DNA of 64,000 nt from Mariannaea sp. PMI_226 (GCA_024336345.1 JANFOG010000009.1:1054001-1118000); one strand, 5' to 3'; shown: positions 11,226-23,677, counted from the first letter of the stretch. The notes: generated by a model from the letters alone, not told the origin. Made by a program: numbers and translations.

Positions 11226-12500
11226 ACCTGTTCGGATTGCAAGTTCTATGGCGCAGTGTGATGCAAATGTTTGGGAGATTTCGATTGGAAAATACAGAGG
11301 AGAATGGTATAATGGCAAGGAGTTAGGATAGAGCGCATAAGTGCCAGCGAATGCATTAGGTTGCTCCTTCTCTCAGGTTTCACCAAAACACATAAGAATA
11401 CAGAAAGCATGAATTCCCAATGACTTTGATCGTCAATAAGTAAGCCTGCTGTGACGAGTTTATAGGAGGCATATCTGGCTGATGGTCTGAGCGAGCACCT
11501 CCAATATTGTGAGCTATAAACTGTATCAAATACTACTTCTTATACCCGCAACAGAGAGACTCCTAAAGGGTTGCACACCCCCTAGGCAGCTATGTCCCAA
11601 GAAGGCGTATGCAGCCTTTGGGCCTTATTTCCGATGTCCATTTTTGGAACCCCAGCCAATAGGAAAGGGCTGTACCGTAAGTATGCAGAAGCAAACTATA
11701 GCTTATTTTTTTCCCGCAATAATTGAATTATGCATTAGCAGTCCTCCCTAAAATAAACTCATACCAATACAGGGTGCTTAATGCATCTCTAGCGGAAGCC
11801 GGGACTAAATACTCGCTCGATGCTCCCTAAATTGTTAGTTAGAACTGTTCCTACGAACAACATTAACGCCCCAGCGATTCTAATAGATTTTGATTAACGT
11901 TTTGATAGTTTCTACATCTAGTCGAGCCTGGAGCTTCTTTTGGCTGGAAGATCCAGCTTTGTTATTGCGTTCTGTGATAAAAGTCAGGTGAGATTCGATG
12001 CTTAGTTGCACACTGGTGAGACCAACTTGGTTGGGCGGATATGGGATAAGCTAGGAGGATGATAGGCATTGGGCTTCATTGTCTAATTAGCTGGATAATT
12101 TTGCAGGGTTATGTATAATGATGATGATTATATCTTCGTTGGGCTTGGTTATGTTGGTCTTGTTTCCCGTCCAGGTAAAACATAGAGTAAATGGCAACCT
12201 AGAAGTAAAGGTGCAGTTACGTCATTATGGAGGTTTACATCTGCATCATACCTGGACTCCGAAGGCACTTGGGAACGGGGGTGCTCGTTGATTGGTTGGT
12301 TACATGCCCCGGCTGGGATAAGACCTCATTGCCCTCATCACAGTTCTTCCTGTCCTGTTGCAGTGCAGCATAGGTAATTGTGGTCTTTTGGAAAGGAAAT
12401 TCAGGTTGGGGTCAGAGCTGTGTTTGTTGGCTGCCTGCTTTCACTGCTATGGCCTATGTGTTCATCGCCAAATAAATACAGATATACCAACACACACACA

Positions 12501-12538
<38 letters not shown>

Positions 12539-14478
12539 CTTGTAAGTATATATATACAAGTACTACAGCATATCTTATTGTGTTAGCAGATAAACGTTGC
12601 ACTTGATATTGTCGACCAGAGTTGTTACCAGTTCCTCCAGTGTTACTACATCTGCAAATTCTGCGGTTGCCCAAAATCAGGTCACCTTCGGGGCATTTGT
12701 AATTATTTTCCGAAAGAGGAGATGACGTGGAGCACAGGAGAAACACTAATTATAGTGCATGCAGCACTTGGGATTTATTGTTCCTGTCCCTTTTTAACTC
12801 GTCGGAGTGAGTGAGCGAGGAGTAGGGGAGGAATTTACAGATGGAAGCTGGTCGACCCAATGCAATGGTCAGCTAGTTTACTGCTGCATGTCTACAAATT
12901 ACCTAGGTACTTGATAGTAGAGTATGGGACGAAGATGTATTGCTTGAAGAAATGATGCCATTCTTTTTTCGGATTATTGGAAATACCGTAACCCGATGTT
13001 GATGCTGATGCCTGAAATGAACCCAGCGTGCGTCAGAGAGAGATGAGCAATTTCTTGTCTAATTAATCTACCTCGAGTGAAGCGCTGACTGCACAATGAA
13101 GGAGAATAATTTACATCTCTGGATGGTATAGTTACTGCCAAGTGGGGTGGGTAAGGTGGGCAGCCCACAGGTCAAGATAGCGGCGTGCGACGTTGCATCC
13201 GATTTTTACAACGTCTTCTCACGCTTGGCTCGTTCCTGGCCTGGTGCGGGCGGGGCACAACTGTCCATCTCTCGCACCGGTCGTCTTCAGGTCCGGTCGC
13301 TGGAGTTGTGATTGGTGATTAGGCAGGTGATTGATGAGTTTTTTGGTAAAGAAGAAGACGAACCCAGCACCTCAAACGTCAATGTCGGGCACTTTGTGTG
13401 CCACACTAGATGCAACCAAGGTGTGCTGGTTGCATCGGGAGCGGGCTAGCCCGAGAAAACCTCATCTTGCCCATCCAGGGTATTTTAATGTCGTCCAAGC
13501 CCGCTGGGAATCCTCATGGGTGCGTTGCCAACGGACGTTAGATGATGTCTTCAAGTGAGGGAATGATAAAAGGTTTCTGGTCGAGACGTATTAAGCAATA
13601 ACCATTATAAACCCCGTTCTCTTCTGGGTACCAAATCATGGCTTCCTTTCTTGTTTGGTCCCTCTTCATCAGCAGCATGAGCCTCATCCTCAAAACATGA
13701 TGATCCAAGTTTTGCCAAGGTACAGTAATTTACAGCACGTCTCCATTAGGATACACAACCCTAGTATAGACTCGGAAGGTTGCTCCACGCTACAGGCTTG
13801 GGGCGAGGGTTTCGCGGCCAACCGTCCGCCCGCGCCGCATGTCTCAGGGACTCATCTCGTCCGTGGCCACACTCAGGTCTGCGTGGCGATAAGGTCTGTA
13901 GATCTAGAATTTTGTTTGCAATATCCATAATGATAACCCAGAACTGACTGCGCAAACCCCCCCTCCCCCCCTGAACAAGTCATGCGATAGGACGTTTGCG
14001 GACAAAGGACTTCACATGCTGACGCGCATGGGTTGACACCCAACCGCATCAAATGTGGTGTGCATCCATATCCATAGTAGATTACAGTCAGTGCCTTGAG
14101 GAATGGAGCTTAAGCGCTATCTTCGGTCAACCCCCAGCAGCCCCGCGGGGTCGAGACAGGTGCCCTCCCCCCCTAAATACTAGTATTAGTTGGAGGGCCG
14201 CCCCCAGATTTTCCATTTGTGATGACTGCGGATTTCGATCGTTTTTCCTTGTCAACCCTCTGCCTGGCTCATTTTGGGGGAGATGTCATGACGGACAACG
14301 TTTTTGTTCCAATCCAGCACGGGAGGGATAAGTTAGGAATGATATGAAAACACTACCCTTCTTTGCCTTGCCTTGATCTATTGGCTACCACACGAGAGTT
14401 CGCTGAATCAGGCCCATACTGTTGTTTCTCCTCTGCCGTTCACGTTCCTCAGAAAGAAGAAAAAGAAAAACACCCATC
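11226..14478. other. long gene-free region upstream of the NDT80-like gene
   Basis: A 3.25-kb gap without a supported gene. The left half is AT-rich and stop-rich and may hold decayed repeat DNA. The middle holds a compound microsatellite at 12490-12538. The right half has C-runs near 13957-13970 and 14169-14175 and leads into the NDT80-like gene. Long upstream regions are common for fungal developmental regulators, so much of it may be regulatory. Confidence 0.5.
12490..12538. repeat. compound microsatellite (CA)n(GA)n
   Basis: About 30 bp of CA dinucleotides with one CT interruption run directly into about 18 bp of GA dinucleotides. A short TA run follows at about 12548. Frames crossing it on both strands are repeat translations, not genes. 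Confidence 0.95.
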
Positions 14479-16331
14479 ATGATGGAGACAATGGGCACAA
14501 TCCCGCTTTCACTCCTTGACCCGGACCCCAGCGCCGCGATACAGCCAGATTTTACGGCCGCGGATGAATTTGACTCGTCCATGTTTGATCCTTCCTTCAT
14601 GTGAGTCTCCTTCTCGCCTATCGCCTTGCACCGTCGCACTTGGTCCATGAAGAGCATGTGGTTGGTGGGCGTCGCGTATGTTTTATTTCCAAAGCCCAGG
14701 ACTCACCACACGCATCTAGTGTTAATGGTAACGATGCAAATCCCGTACTTGAGTTTTCCGATCTGCTCTCTGGTTTCGAGGACCCGTTTACCCACTCTGC
14801 TCTACTGCCCGAAGTCACTGTACCCCAAGGAGAGCCCGATCAGGAACCAGGTGTAAAGCAGCCAGATGAGAAACTGCTGGGCTTTTCCGCACCAAAAACA
14901 TGTGCAAGTCTTCTTGATAGTGCAGGTCAAAAGGTTGACCTCTCCTTGATGGCTGCTGAATTATGTGGCATGTTCTTCGTGGCTGAAGATGTATTCGAAG
15001 GAGACGACCCGGGCCGGCCGCGCGAGTTGACTTGTTACCGTCGCAATCTATGGCAATGCCTATGTGAAATTACCCTGCCGAGGGATATCACACATGCAGT
15101 GAACAGCCAGGGGACCACAATACCCATTTCCGAACTCTCATTATCCATGACAGCCGAGGAATCTATCGAAGGAAAACCTGCCCAGATTATTGCAATTCCC
15201 TGGAAGGCCGTCGACCTTGCCACAGGCGCTGACTGCAGCACAACAAGTACACCGACGACGTATTCAATAGATCTAGCGAACGGACAGGAGGATCACCACG
15301 GACGGGTCACGGTAAAGCTAGTGTGGAAGCGACTACAGTTTAAACATGCCACAGCCAACAACGGACGACGAAAAGGCTTACAACAATGCTATACAGTGAG
15401 ACTCCACCTGCAGGCGAAGACGCAGACGGGAGAGTGGATGAAGATATCAGGGATTCAATCGAGTCCTGTCATCGTGCGGGGGCGAAGCCCCAGGAATTTC
15501 GACAGTAGCAAGGACAGGCCTCTGGCGGGGGAGAGGAGAAGGGAGAAGCGGAGGAGATCTGGCACTCAAGTGAGCCCAAAAGAAGTGAACGACTTGCCTG
15601 AAACTAAGCCCCAGGTACGTCCCTCAACTGGCAGTGCTCAGGTAGGCTTTGATGATGCATTTGGGGTTTCCGACTGTTTTGGTTGAAGAGGGGCTAACCA
15701 TTCTCACCTGTTGGTTATAGTCTGGAAGCTGGGAAATGACACAAATCGCCCAGAGACTTGATCTGACCGAATCACCACCACCAAAGAGACAAGCGATGAT
15801 GTCAAATGTATCGCGGCCACAAGATCACCCACTATCCGTCGAAACATCGTTGCCCTCAAGGGAGCATCCCACCACCACCATGTCACCAAGCCAGTCCGTA
15901 CCGTCGAGACCGGTAACACTAAGCATATTTGAAGAAATTGAGGACAGAACCAGTCCTGCGAAAACCACAACAGAAGTTCTGCAAAGTTCAGCAGTACATA
16001 AATGCGCCGCAGGTGCGTCAAGCCAGAGCCCTGTGGCAGAGGAGGATACCTTGTACGAATATTTCCCACTCGCAATGGGCGACTGGTAAGTTGATCCCTC
16101 ATTCGAGATCAGGGGGGAGGGGGAGGAAGGTCCACGAGAAGAAGCTGGTTTGGCTGACACTTTTTCGACAGGATGCCGCCGATTGAGGCCACATATATCC
16201 CCCACGCAGCTCACAATACCCTGCTCCCTGCCGAGTTCAAAGCAGAGGAGATTCGAACCAAGGTGGGGAGGTACTTTATAGTCGACTCGAGTCGCTCGAC
16301 GTGTGCATGCAGGTCACACTTCCAAAAGTAG
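14479..16331 (+). CDS. NDT80/PhoG-like DNA-binding transcription factor
   Basis: A nuclear regulator of the NDT80/PhoG family, which in fungi includes meiosis, starvation, protease and heterokaryon-incompatibility regulators (Ndt80, XprG, VIB-1). Exons are 14479-14600, 14720-15614, 15721-16085 and 16172-16331, giving 513 residues. A second donor at 15642 would give 522; both keep the frame. The DNA-binding region spans about residues 100-305. Family landmarks are ELTCYRRNLWQC, ITLPRD and, near its end, VRLHLQAKTQTGEWMKI followed by VIVRGRSPRNFD. A basic segment (RRREKRRRSG) follows. The last exon is supported by the family-like end GDWMPPIEATYIPH; without the last intron the frame stops right after GDW. 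An XprG-like role in starvation and protease control would be notable, since a secreted protease gene lies 8 kb away, but which subfamily this is cannot be settled here. Confidence 0.85.
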
Positions 16332-18805
16332 GTTGGTAATAACCGTATGTAGTGATTTGGTTGGGCCAGAAGTTTATTATCGGTAGTTAGTCATCAGGAA
16401 TTGGGTCATCATGGGCTAGGAATTGGAATTGGAATTGCGGGTTTTTGGTCCGGCTTTTCTTCAGTCATATATATACATCTATGTATACCTGATACATCAG
16501 TACGAATATCGTACGAGGAATAAATATATCCCAGATTACAGGAATGGCCAGAGTGTTGACTGAAGAGGATGCGATGGTGGGGGGGGGGGGTTCATGTTCC
16601 GTCTCGTTCGTTTCAGGAAGAGATTATCTGAGCTAAGTGAGAGAGGATTCGTATACTGAAGGTTCCACGGTAAGCAGACAGACTACGAAATACTGTAATC
16701 CTCCTCTGTACAAGGTGGCATTGTGCGAGGATGCCCCGCCACGGCATTGTCCTTTTGTGCATATTTACCAGCACCCTTGCAAAGGACCTTCCCCACGAAT
16801 ACGAGATAGGGTGGTCGATATTTGGGAGCTGGAAATCGATCCAAATCGAATCGAGTCGAGAACAAGCTTTGGAATCCCTTATGCATCCTGCAATTAATAT
16901 ATAGCCGGTCCCAGCGGAGTGGTGCCCGGTTCCCAGGCTGGCTATCCAAGGAGCCGAGGCTTGGCCCGGGATGCCGGGGGGGATGCCGGGGGCTGAGGAG
17001 AGCTTGAGAGGGGTGGCCGGGCGCTCGGTAGCCAGCGTAACGGTCTCGTTCTCTTTAGCACCGGGCGTCCTGTCAAAGGTGGATGCACGCGTGTATCGGG
17101 TCCCCGTTCCCCTCTGCGACTGAGACGGCCGATCAGATCGGTTACGTTAGTTGTTAGTGTACCAGGGCCAGGGATCCGTGCCATCGTACGATCCCAGCTT
17201 ATCACCCCAAAAGGACCAAGGAAGACGCTTCTCTACTTCGCGCCTTGGCTTCAATCTGTGCTCCACGCATGACCTGTTTTTTCCCTGCCTTCTCGTTCTC
17301 GATCCAAGTCCAGTTTATTGCCCGTAATTTACTGGACTATGTACGTTAGTTCTCTGAGCTCTTCATCGGTCCAACTAGTGGCGCAACGCCATGAGCAATG
17401 TGGAAATTCACTCAGTCCAAAGGTAATTATCCAAAGATTGTGCCCATGAGCCAAACCCCCTCCTCCCCTGGCCTATAGTACGGAACACGTCTGCAACATC
17501 TGAGCCGGCAGGATTTGTTTCGATTTACATAGTCCCTCCCTGTGATCGGGTCAAGGGGTATGCTCTGCAGCAAAAGGCACTTACACAGCAGCACAGCCAG
17601 CCGTATTACCCCTCCCCTTGCACGCCTTGTCCTTCCGAGTTACGCGAACTCGAAATGATGGGAAATCCACCGTCACATCTAATCACAATGCCATTATGTG
17701 GTCATTTCTGCCATAACCCTGAATACCCCCCTTGCCTGACCCAGCATTCGCCTATCCTTTTCCCCTAGGCGGGCGTGCTTCCCCCTGTCCCGCTATGCAG
17801 CCGATCAGCTCGGGCCTCTTTGACCACGGAGTCGCACCGCCGGGTAGAGAACAAAGCTCGAACTCAAGTTTATCAAAAGAAAAGCGCATCTTGTACGGTC
17901 TAGATTTCGAAGGCGACAAGGAATAATTCCCCCGCATTTCGAATGTGGCCTAGTCACATATCATATTGATATGTCAGAAGTAACAAATGCAATTGTTACT
18001 GGACAACTGCCTGATCTCGGTGTGTTTCACTCAAGCCAAGGACACGAGTCATGCAGCTCACCGTGTGTCCGTGGTCACGCCGGTCTCGATCATCCAAGAG
18101 CTCATCGTGGACATTGAAAAATAATCCCCGACTCCGCTTCCCGATTTCTGCATCTACCATAGCGTCGTCTCACCCACGTGCCGGGATGGAGTACTTTGGC
18201 ATCGGCAGACTGAGCTCTCTTCCTAGCGTAGGCCTGGGGTGTGAGCGAGGGCTACCTCAACGGTAATCATGTCAACAACAACACCATTGGCCGGACTAAT
18301 GCCAAGAGTAATGAATGATTGCATAGTTCGACGTCGTCTACTAAACCAATAATATGTAACTTAATTTATAGCAGACTTGCCAGTATTACGTTGTCCTACT
18401 CCACCAATCGGAAGCCCGCCGCATACGGTCAACTGGTGTCGATGAACCATCTGGTTGAGGGTCATTGCGTACGCCTAGTTCTACTAGACTGAGGATGAAC
18501 CCTGCTGCTTACAGCCACCATGCGTCAGCAGCCAGGCCTTTCATACCACACCAAACATATAGTGAGGGAAACAAGAGCCAGTTATTGATGAACCGCTTAC
18601 CCCCTTTTACGCCACTCTCTTATTAGCAGTCATGTGAATGTTGAATGCCTGGCTTCAGCTGAATTGGTGCTTTTCGTTTAACTAGTAACTTTTGTCCTCC
18701 ATTTACTATATATCCCGGCTCCCCTCCAACCCAGCTACTAATTGCTTCTGTTATTGCCTTTCCGAGCCCTGCCCAACTTCACTTGTTGACGAATACCTTG
18801 AAAAC
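16332..18805. other. intergenic region
   Basis: About 2.5 kb without a supported gene. It holds a run of 12 G (16579-16590), two tandem copies of GGATGCCGGGG near 16969-16991, and GC-richer DNA up to about 17900. Short open frames around 16637-17205 and 17732-18266 have no family resemblance. The right end is the presumed promoter of the protoglobin gene. Confidence 0.5.
16579..16590. repeat. poly(G) run
   Basis: Twelve consecutive G residues. A similar 12-G run occurs at 53858-53869. Confidence 0.95.
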
Positions 18806-19679
18806 ATGACTACCGCCACCGAACACATAGACCGCAAGTCATTGTATACGAGCCTCGAGGCTCGTATCGATTATCTGCACCGTTTCCTGGATTTTGATGA
18901 CCGTACGTTTCCGATCATACCCCTCACCTATGTTATCTCTTCGGCTCCTAACACCCCACTGTTTCCAGGTGATCTTGAGGCTTTGAGATTCGGGTCCAAG
19001 TTCGTCCAAGACTTGATTCCTGCCGTGGTCCATGTCGTCTACCGGAAGCTTCTCCAGTTTGATGTTACTGCCCGGGCCTTCGAAGTCCGGGACACTCGTT
19101 CTGAGGAACCTCTCAAGAACATCATCGATGAGGATAGCCCTGAGCTCCAAGAACGAAAGATATTCTTGAACTCGTACTTGAAAAAGATCTGCTCCGACCA
19201 GTCACAACCGGCCTTCTGGGAGTATCTTGACAAAGTTGGGTATGTACGAATGGGGTTCTACCATTCTTCCATTGCACCCCACCCTATTTATACTATTACT
19301 TAAGATCAACTTTAACTCTAATACTCCATGATTTAGCGCCATGCATGTTGGCCTTCACAGATCGAAACCCCTCCGGGTTGAATACATTCACATCAGCGCC
19401 ACCCTATGTCTGATTCAGCACGTATTGACCGAGTCGATACTGTCTCACAATGCCCTCCCGATGTCGAAAAGAATAGCCATGGTCAAAGCACTCAGCAAAG
19501 TTATCTGGATACAAAACGACCTTTTCGCCAAGTGGTATGTGAGAGATGGAGACGAATTCACTGGCGGACCTGCAGCGTTCCGTTCCATCGGAGAAGCTGC
19601 CGCTCCTAAGAGCGAGGTTGCTTTGGGCGAAGGAGATAAGCTGGTTTGCCCCTTTAGCGGTATGAAAGTAAGCGGCTAG
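18806..19679 (+). CDS. protoglobin-domain protein
   Basis: A heme-binding protein of the protoglobin family, found in many filamentous ascomycetes and related to the sensor part of bacterial globin-coupled sensors. Exons are 18806-18902, 18969-19239 and 19337-19679, 236 residues, with 66- and 97-nt GT-AG introns. The start is the first ATG before HIDRKSLYTSLEARIDYL, a family-like N-terminus. Other landmarks are FWEYLDKVG, PLRVEYIHISATLCLIQHVL, where the His in YIHI is the likely proximal heme ligand, and VIWIQNDLFAKWYV. The C-terminus ends in LVCPFSGMKVSG, beyond the globin fold. No transmembrane or output domain follows, so it is a stand-alone cytosolic protein. Gas sensing, nitric-oxide or redox functions are proposed for the family; the role in fungi is largely unknown. 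Confidence 0.87.
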
Positions 19680-21988
19680 AGGAAGAGTAGCAATTGGGGG
19701 CGGAGGATAATGACTTTGGCGGTTGGGAATGGCAATGAGGATATACCAACGATTAATAAGGACGAATGCTACGGTCGAATTCAGGTGTTAATTTGGTCTC
19801 TATTTTTCTTATGGCTAGCTGCAATGAATGGAACACACGAACTTTCCCTAAAAACGGTAATAACAAGGATTTTTTAGAAGGCGAAATGGGGACAAGGCTC
19901 TGATTGATAATGTTGTTCGTTCGGACTCACGTAGACCAATTCGGCTATAGACTGGCATCTAGCCCGGCATCTGGAAGTGAACTTTGTGCGCTTACTTGAT
20001 GCGAAAATAACTTCCCTTCCGGGAACGACGAGCCCAGCCCTGTCCCAAGGCTGGAGGAGGTCCGTGTGATATCTTGTTATTCGCCAAGAACGGTGAAAAT
20101 GTCCAGGTATAATAGTCCGATTACTAGTCACAGTCTGAAGCCGGCATGCAACGGATTCAAAGATCTCTTTAGCAGAAGTACCGAATATGGCTACTCGATC
20201 CAGTCGGTGGCTCTAATCATAAATGTGGGTTGGCCATTCGGCCAGCTACCGAGAGGTCTTTGTCAAAGCTGTGCGGTTGGTCACAGTGGTATTGACGCCA
20301 TTTACGGCAGTGATTTACTCTTTGGAACTGAATCTCAGGAGTGCCAACCACTCGCTTACCCCCACCCCTGGCAAATCTCTTCTTCAAGAAGTGATGGAGA
20401 CATAGCTTATCTATCTACACGTGCGAAGTAGTCTATCTCTGACCTATTAGTCCAGCTAGTTATCGTTTTCAATTCTTACGTACCTATTAGGCAAACCAGT
20501 TGGGACTGGGGAGGTGACTTATTATTGTCTCGCCAAATACACCTAGAAGAATCCGACAGAATACCAATGATAAACGTCCAAGGAATCATATCCTAGATGA
20601 TAGATACGTTCCGTACGTAGATAGAAAAAGAAACGTGGTGCTGTATATCTATTGTCAGACTAATGCAACAGGGAACTGGTGGGGAAGTGTATCTGTGGAA
20701 AAAGCAAAAATGAGCATGTCAAAGGATTTGGAAACATCTGGTCAAGATGTTTCACTAAGCTACAAAGTACTTTTCCCTTGAACCCTGTGAAACTTGTCGG
20801 CTATTTGTGTCAGATGTCGGATGCCCAGCAGAGAATCGTGAACCAAAAAGGTTAGTCCAATTAGAACAATAGGTACATATTACGAGCTTCGACGAGGCTC
20901 TCTGAGTCGGTTTAGCGATGAGTAGCACAAATAGAGAATATCTCACTTTCCCTTTGGGCCCAACCTATCCCAATAGAAACTTGTGAGATAAGCAGTACTT
21001 CGCTCACGCGTAAAACCTGCCATCGAGATCTTCATCGAACCGAGAGATTCCCACAATTTAAGTATTCCTAATACATATAAGCACATTCGTACATCAATCG
21101 AGACTTCGTTAGGATTGGATCCAAGAATTTTAGGCAAAGTTATTATTTTTCGGAGAAGAGAGTAGATAATATAGGAGCGGATTCATGCTACCCTTACCCT
21201 ATACACGGTTCTTGTCTAAAAGTGGCTTTAGATGGCATGGACATTGTGAGTGTTGGTTGCATTTCAAAAACTCTTAATTATATAATTGACATTTTTCGAT
21301 CGCCCAGACCTTCTTTTTACAATAACCAAGGAATTGTTAACCTTTGCTATAATTTTGCACAGAAATGTGACGTACACACGGCATGTTGTGGATAAGTCGA
21401 TCAGGACTTACAGGGATCATGGGACATGATGTATTCGTCCTGTCTTGGGTGTTGATCAATGCTGACAGTGCTACGCCTACTTTTACAAGTTCAGCACAAG
21501 TATTGTCGCATTGGAACCTATGTGATATTCTTAGTCACCAGGGAGGTTTCCCCCTACTATTATGACAACCATACTATACATCAGATAAGGGGTCAGAGCA
21601 AAGTAGACAAAAAGTAACTGATTGTCTCTCAACCCTGGTGTATTGTCATGCAGAAATGCGAAGTGCTGTCCTGGCCCAATTGGCTATTCCACGTTCATGT
21701 GACTTGCCACGTTCCAACAGCATACTGGTACCTGGTGGCCCAATCATTACTTGCAGGACAACACCATTTTATTCTGGCCACGAATGACGAGGGAAATAAA
21801 TTGAAACGTTTGGACCATCAAGATACCCTATAAGCACATGGTTTCTTGCCATTGAGCCAAGTAGCCAGCTGTCATGCTTAATAGCACTTCAATACTGAGC
21901 TCTGCGCCTCCCAATTTTTTCTGCATCTCACGCCACATCTTTTTTGCTATGAGACTCTGACCAGAGTCGCCTATGAGGTCCTCACACA
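19680..21988. other. intergenic region
   Basis: About 2.3 kb without a supported gene. An open frame at 20066-20431 (and one overlapping it) looks locally coding-like but has no recognisable domain, no good start and no continuing exon. The rest is AT-rich and stop-rich. Confidence 0.45.
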
Positions 21989-23272
21989 ATGTACATTTCG
22001 GATCTAATATCGTGCTTTATCTGCAACGAACCCTCACATGAAGAGCCCTTGATTCCCAATAGGAGGAGCCCAGAAAGGACTCGGCCTAGCGTCAGGACCG
22101 TCAAGGGGCGGACCAAGGAAAGACACGCTGTCAGACATACGAATGGGCCTGTTGGGGAGGCCCGAGAAGCACCACCAAAAGTGCAGGCGTTCATACCGGA
22201 GATGCAGGTGATATCCAAGTCCCTCTGCGACAGTACCAACATCTTTCACCACTTTGTCAAGGCGGCATTGACTATTGGAATCGGCGCAAACATTGTCCAA
22301 ACTTACCAGGGAGCCAAGGCTCTCAAACTTATCGCGGCAAAGCTCGACGATGACTCTCCAGACCATCTCGCTGCACAGACCAGTGTCGACGTGTATGAAA
22401 ATTTTCCGCATTACGTGTATGACATGGTCGAGGAACGGCTCATCAGTACGCAACATGATCCGGCCATTGAACATTGGTTCTTCATCTATCATCCAGACAA
22501 CGATTGGTATCCGAAATTCAACCGCTTACTTCGCCAGAATTCCCTTGGTCCCCGATTTTGTGGATTTTCCAATCAGATTGATACTATTTTCATGTTTATG
22601 CTTGCTGCACGGAGACGCATCAAGGAGCGAAAACGCATTGCCCTGAAGAATGAAGAAGCGTATCGAACATACCAAAAGAGAGGAAGCCGACAACTTCCGG
22701 TGAAGCTACATCTCCTACTACCGGCATACAGTCCCATTTTAATCCCTGAAGCCCTCAAGATTCCTGACGAGATTGGAGATTTTGTCATGGAGGGTAGAAT
22801 CAACGACAGCACACCTTACGTGTGGCTCAACTTCCCCAATGACCAGACGCAATATCTTCAGGACATCGGAAATTGGACTCCTCCAAGCCAGTCTCCTGGG
22901 TGGTGGGACTGCGCTATGGCAAGCCTGGGAATGAGTGACATGCGGCCTGAGTTGGTGGAAGCTAGAGTGTTGGGCACATCACAGAGAGTAGCAGATAGCA
23001 GAAATCCTGTCGGTGATCTTGGAGATGGCGATCGCAGTGGCGATGATGGAGTCGAAAAAATCAGAAGCAATGGTAAGGTACCCGTGGTTGATTCGAGGGA
23101 GGTTGATCCTTCAACAATGCGGTATCACTCATCGAGTTCCCCTGATCAACCTAGGCGGCATCATGACGGTCCTCATCATCGACGCCGAAGACGGCATAGG
23201 GAGAAGAGTCGCGGAAACGTAATGGTTTCAGAACATTCACATCCCGACCATCGCGAGAGGAAGCGAGGCTAG
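21989..23272 (+). CDS. unrecognised protein with Arg/His-rich tail
   Basis: A 427-residue uninterrupted frame with a clear ATG; I do not recognise the family. The N-terminus has a Cys pair (SCFICNEP) and then a basic Arg/Lys stretch. Around residues 85-105 is a moderately hydrophobic, Gly-containing segment (ALTIGIGANIVQTYQGAKAL) that could be a membrane-associated helix. The central region (about 120-320) is rich in Trp, Tyr and Phe and looks globular. Residues from about 325 are polar and low-complexity, ending in a run of Arg and His (HHDGPHHRRRRRHREKSRG). Length, codon use and lack of frame breaks argue for a real gene. The basic tail suggests nucleic-acid or nuclear targeting, or membrane binding, but nothing specific can be claimed. 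The tRNA gene follows about 300 bp downstream. Confidence 0.7.
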   Translation: MYISDLISCFICNEPSHEEPLIPNRRSPERTRPSVRTVKGRTKERHAVRHTNGPVGEAREAPPKVQAFIPEMQVISKSLCDSTNIFHHFVKAALTIGIGANIVQTYQGAKALKLIAAKLDDDSPDHLAAQTSVDVYENFPHYVYDMVEERLISTQHDPAIEHWFFIYHPDNDWYPKFNRLLRQNSLGPRFCGFSNQIDTIFMFMLAARRRIKERKRIALKNEEAYRTYQKRGSRQLPVKLHLLLPAYSPILIPEALKIPDEIGDFVMEGRINDSTPYVWLNFPNDQTQYLQDIGNWTPPSQSPGWWDCAMASLGMSDMRPELVEARVLGTSQRVADSRNPVGDLGDGDRSGDDGVEKIRSNGKVPVVDSREVDPSTMRYHSSSSPDQPRRHHDGPHHRRRRRHREKSRGNVMVSEHSHPDHRERKRG

Positions 23273-23571
23273 GTGTCAAATGGCAACAGCCTAACTTGAA
23301 CAAAAGCCATCAACCCAAGGTTTTGAGATGGACGTATTGGTTTGAAGATTTATTTGACTAAAACACGCAGGATGTGATTGAAGGCGAATGAGACTGAAAG
23401 AAAAAGGGGAAACCAGATTGTAAAATGACCACCTACTGTGTTGTGAATGAATGTCGGTGATTTTATTGCTGCTTCTAATGTTCCATTTACAAATAAGAGA
23501 CTGCTTCCGAACTGGCTGCTCAACCTCAGTAACTATATATATGTATTTGGTAACGCCATCTTTCAACAACT

Positions 23572-23669
23572 GGCCTGATGGTCTAGCGGTATGATTGGCG
23601 TTTCGGGATTCCTCCCTCTTCTCCTAGAGAAAATATGCCAGGTCCCGGGTTCAATCCCCGGTCAGGCCC
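23572..23669 (+). tRNA. tRNA-Pro (CGG anticodon) with intron
   Basis: The acceptor stem pairs GGCCTGA (23572-23578) with TCAGGCC (23662-23668), with discriminator C. The anticodon stem pairs GGCGT (23597-23601) with ATGCC (23635-23639). The loop reads TTCGGG, with anticodon CGG at 23604-23606. A 26-nt intron (about 23608-23633) sits one base after the anticodon, the usual place in eukaryotic nuclear tRNAs. The T arm is CCGGG-TTCAATC-CCCGG and forms the B box. It decodes the proline codon CCG. Confidence 0.93.
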
Positions 23670-23670
23670 G

Positions 23671-23677
23671 TTTTTTT
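23671..23677 (+). terminator. RNA polymerase III terminator
   Basis: Seven T residues start two bases after the mature tRNA 3' end, as expected for Pol III termination. Confidence 0.85.

Noticed and set aside
12358..12746. Frames across the CA/GA microsatellite
   Set aside because: The residues are translations of dinucleotide repeats (His-Thr, Arg-Glu).
20066..20431. 121-codon plus-strand frame and a 60-codon overlapping frame
   Set aside because: Locally coding-like but no domain, no convincing start and no joinable exons; could be a gene relic.
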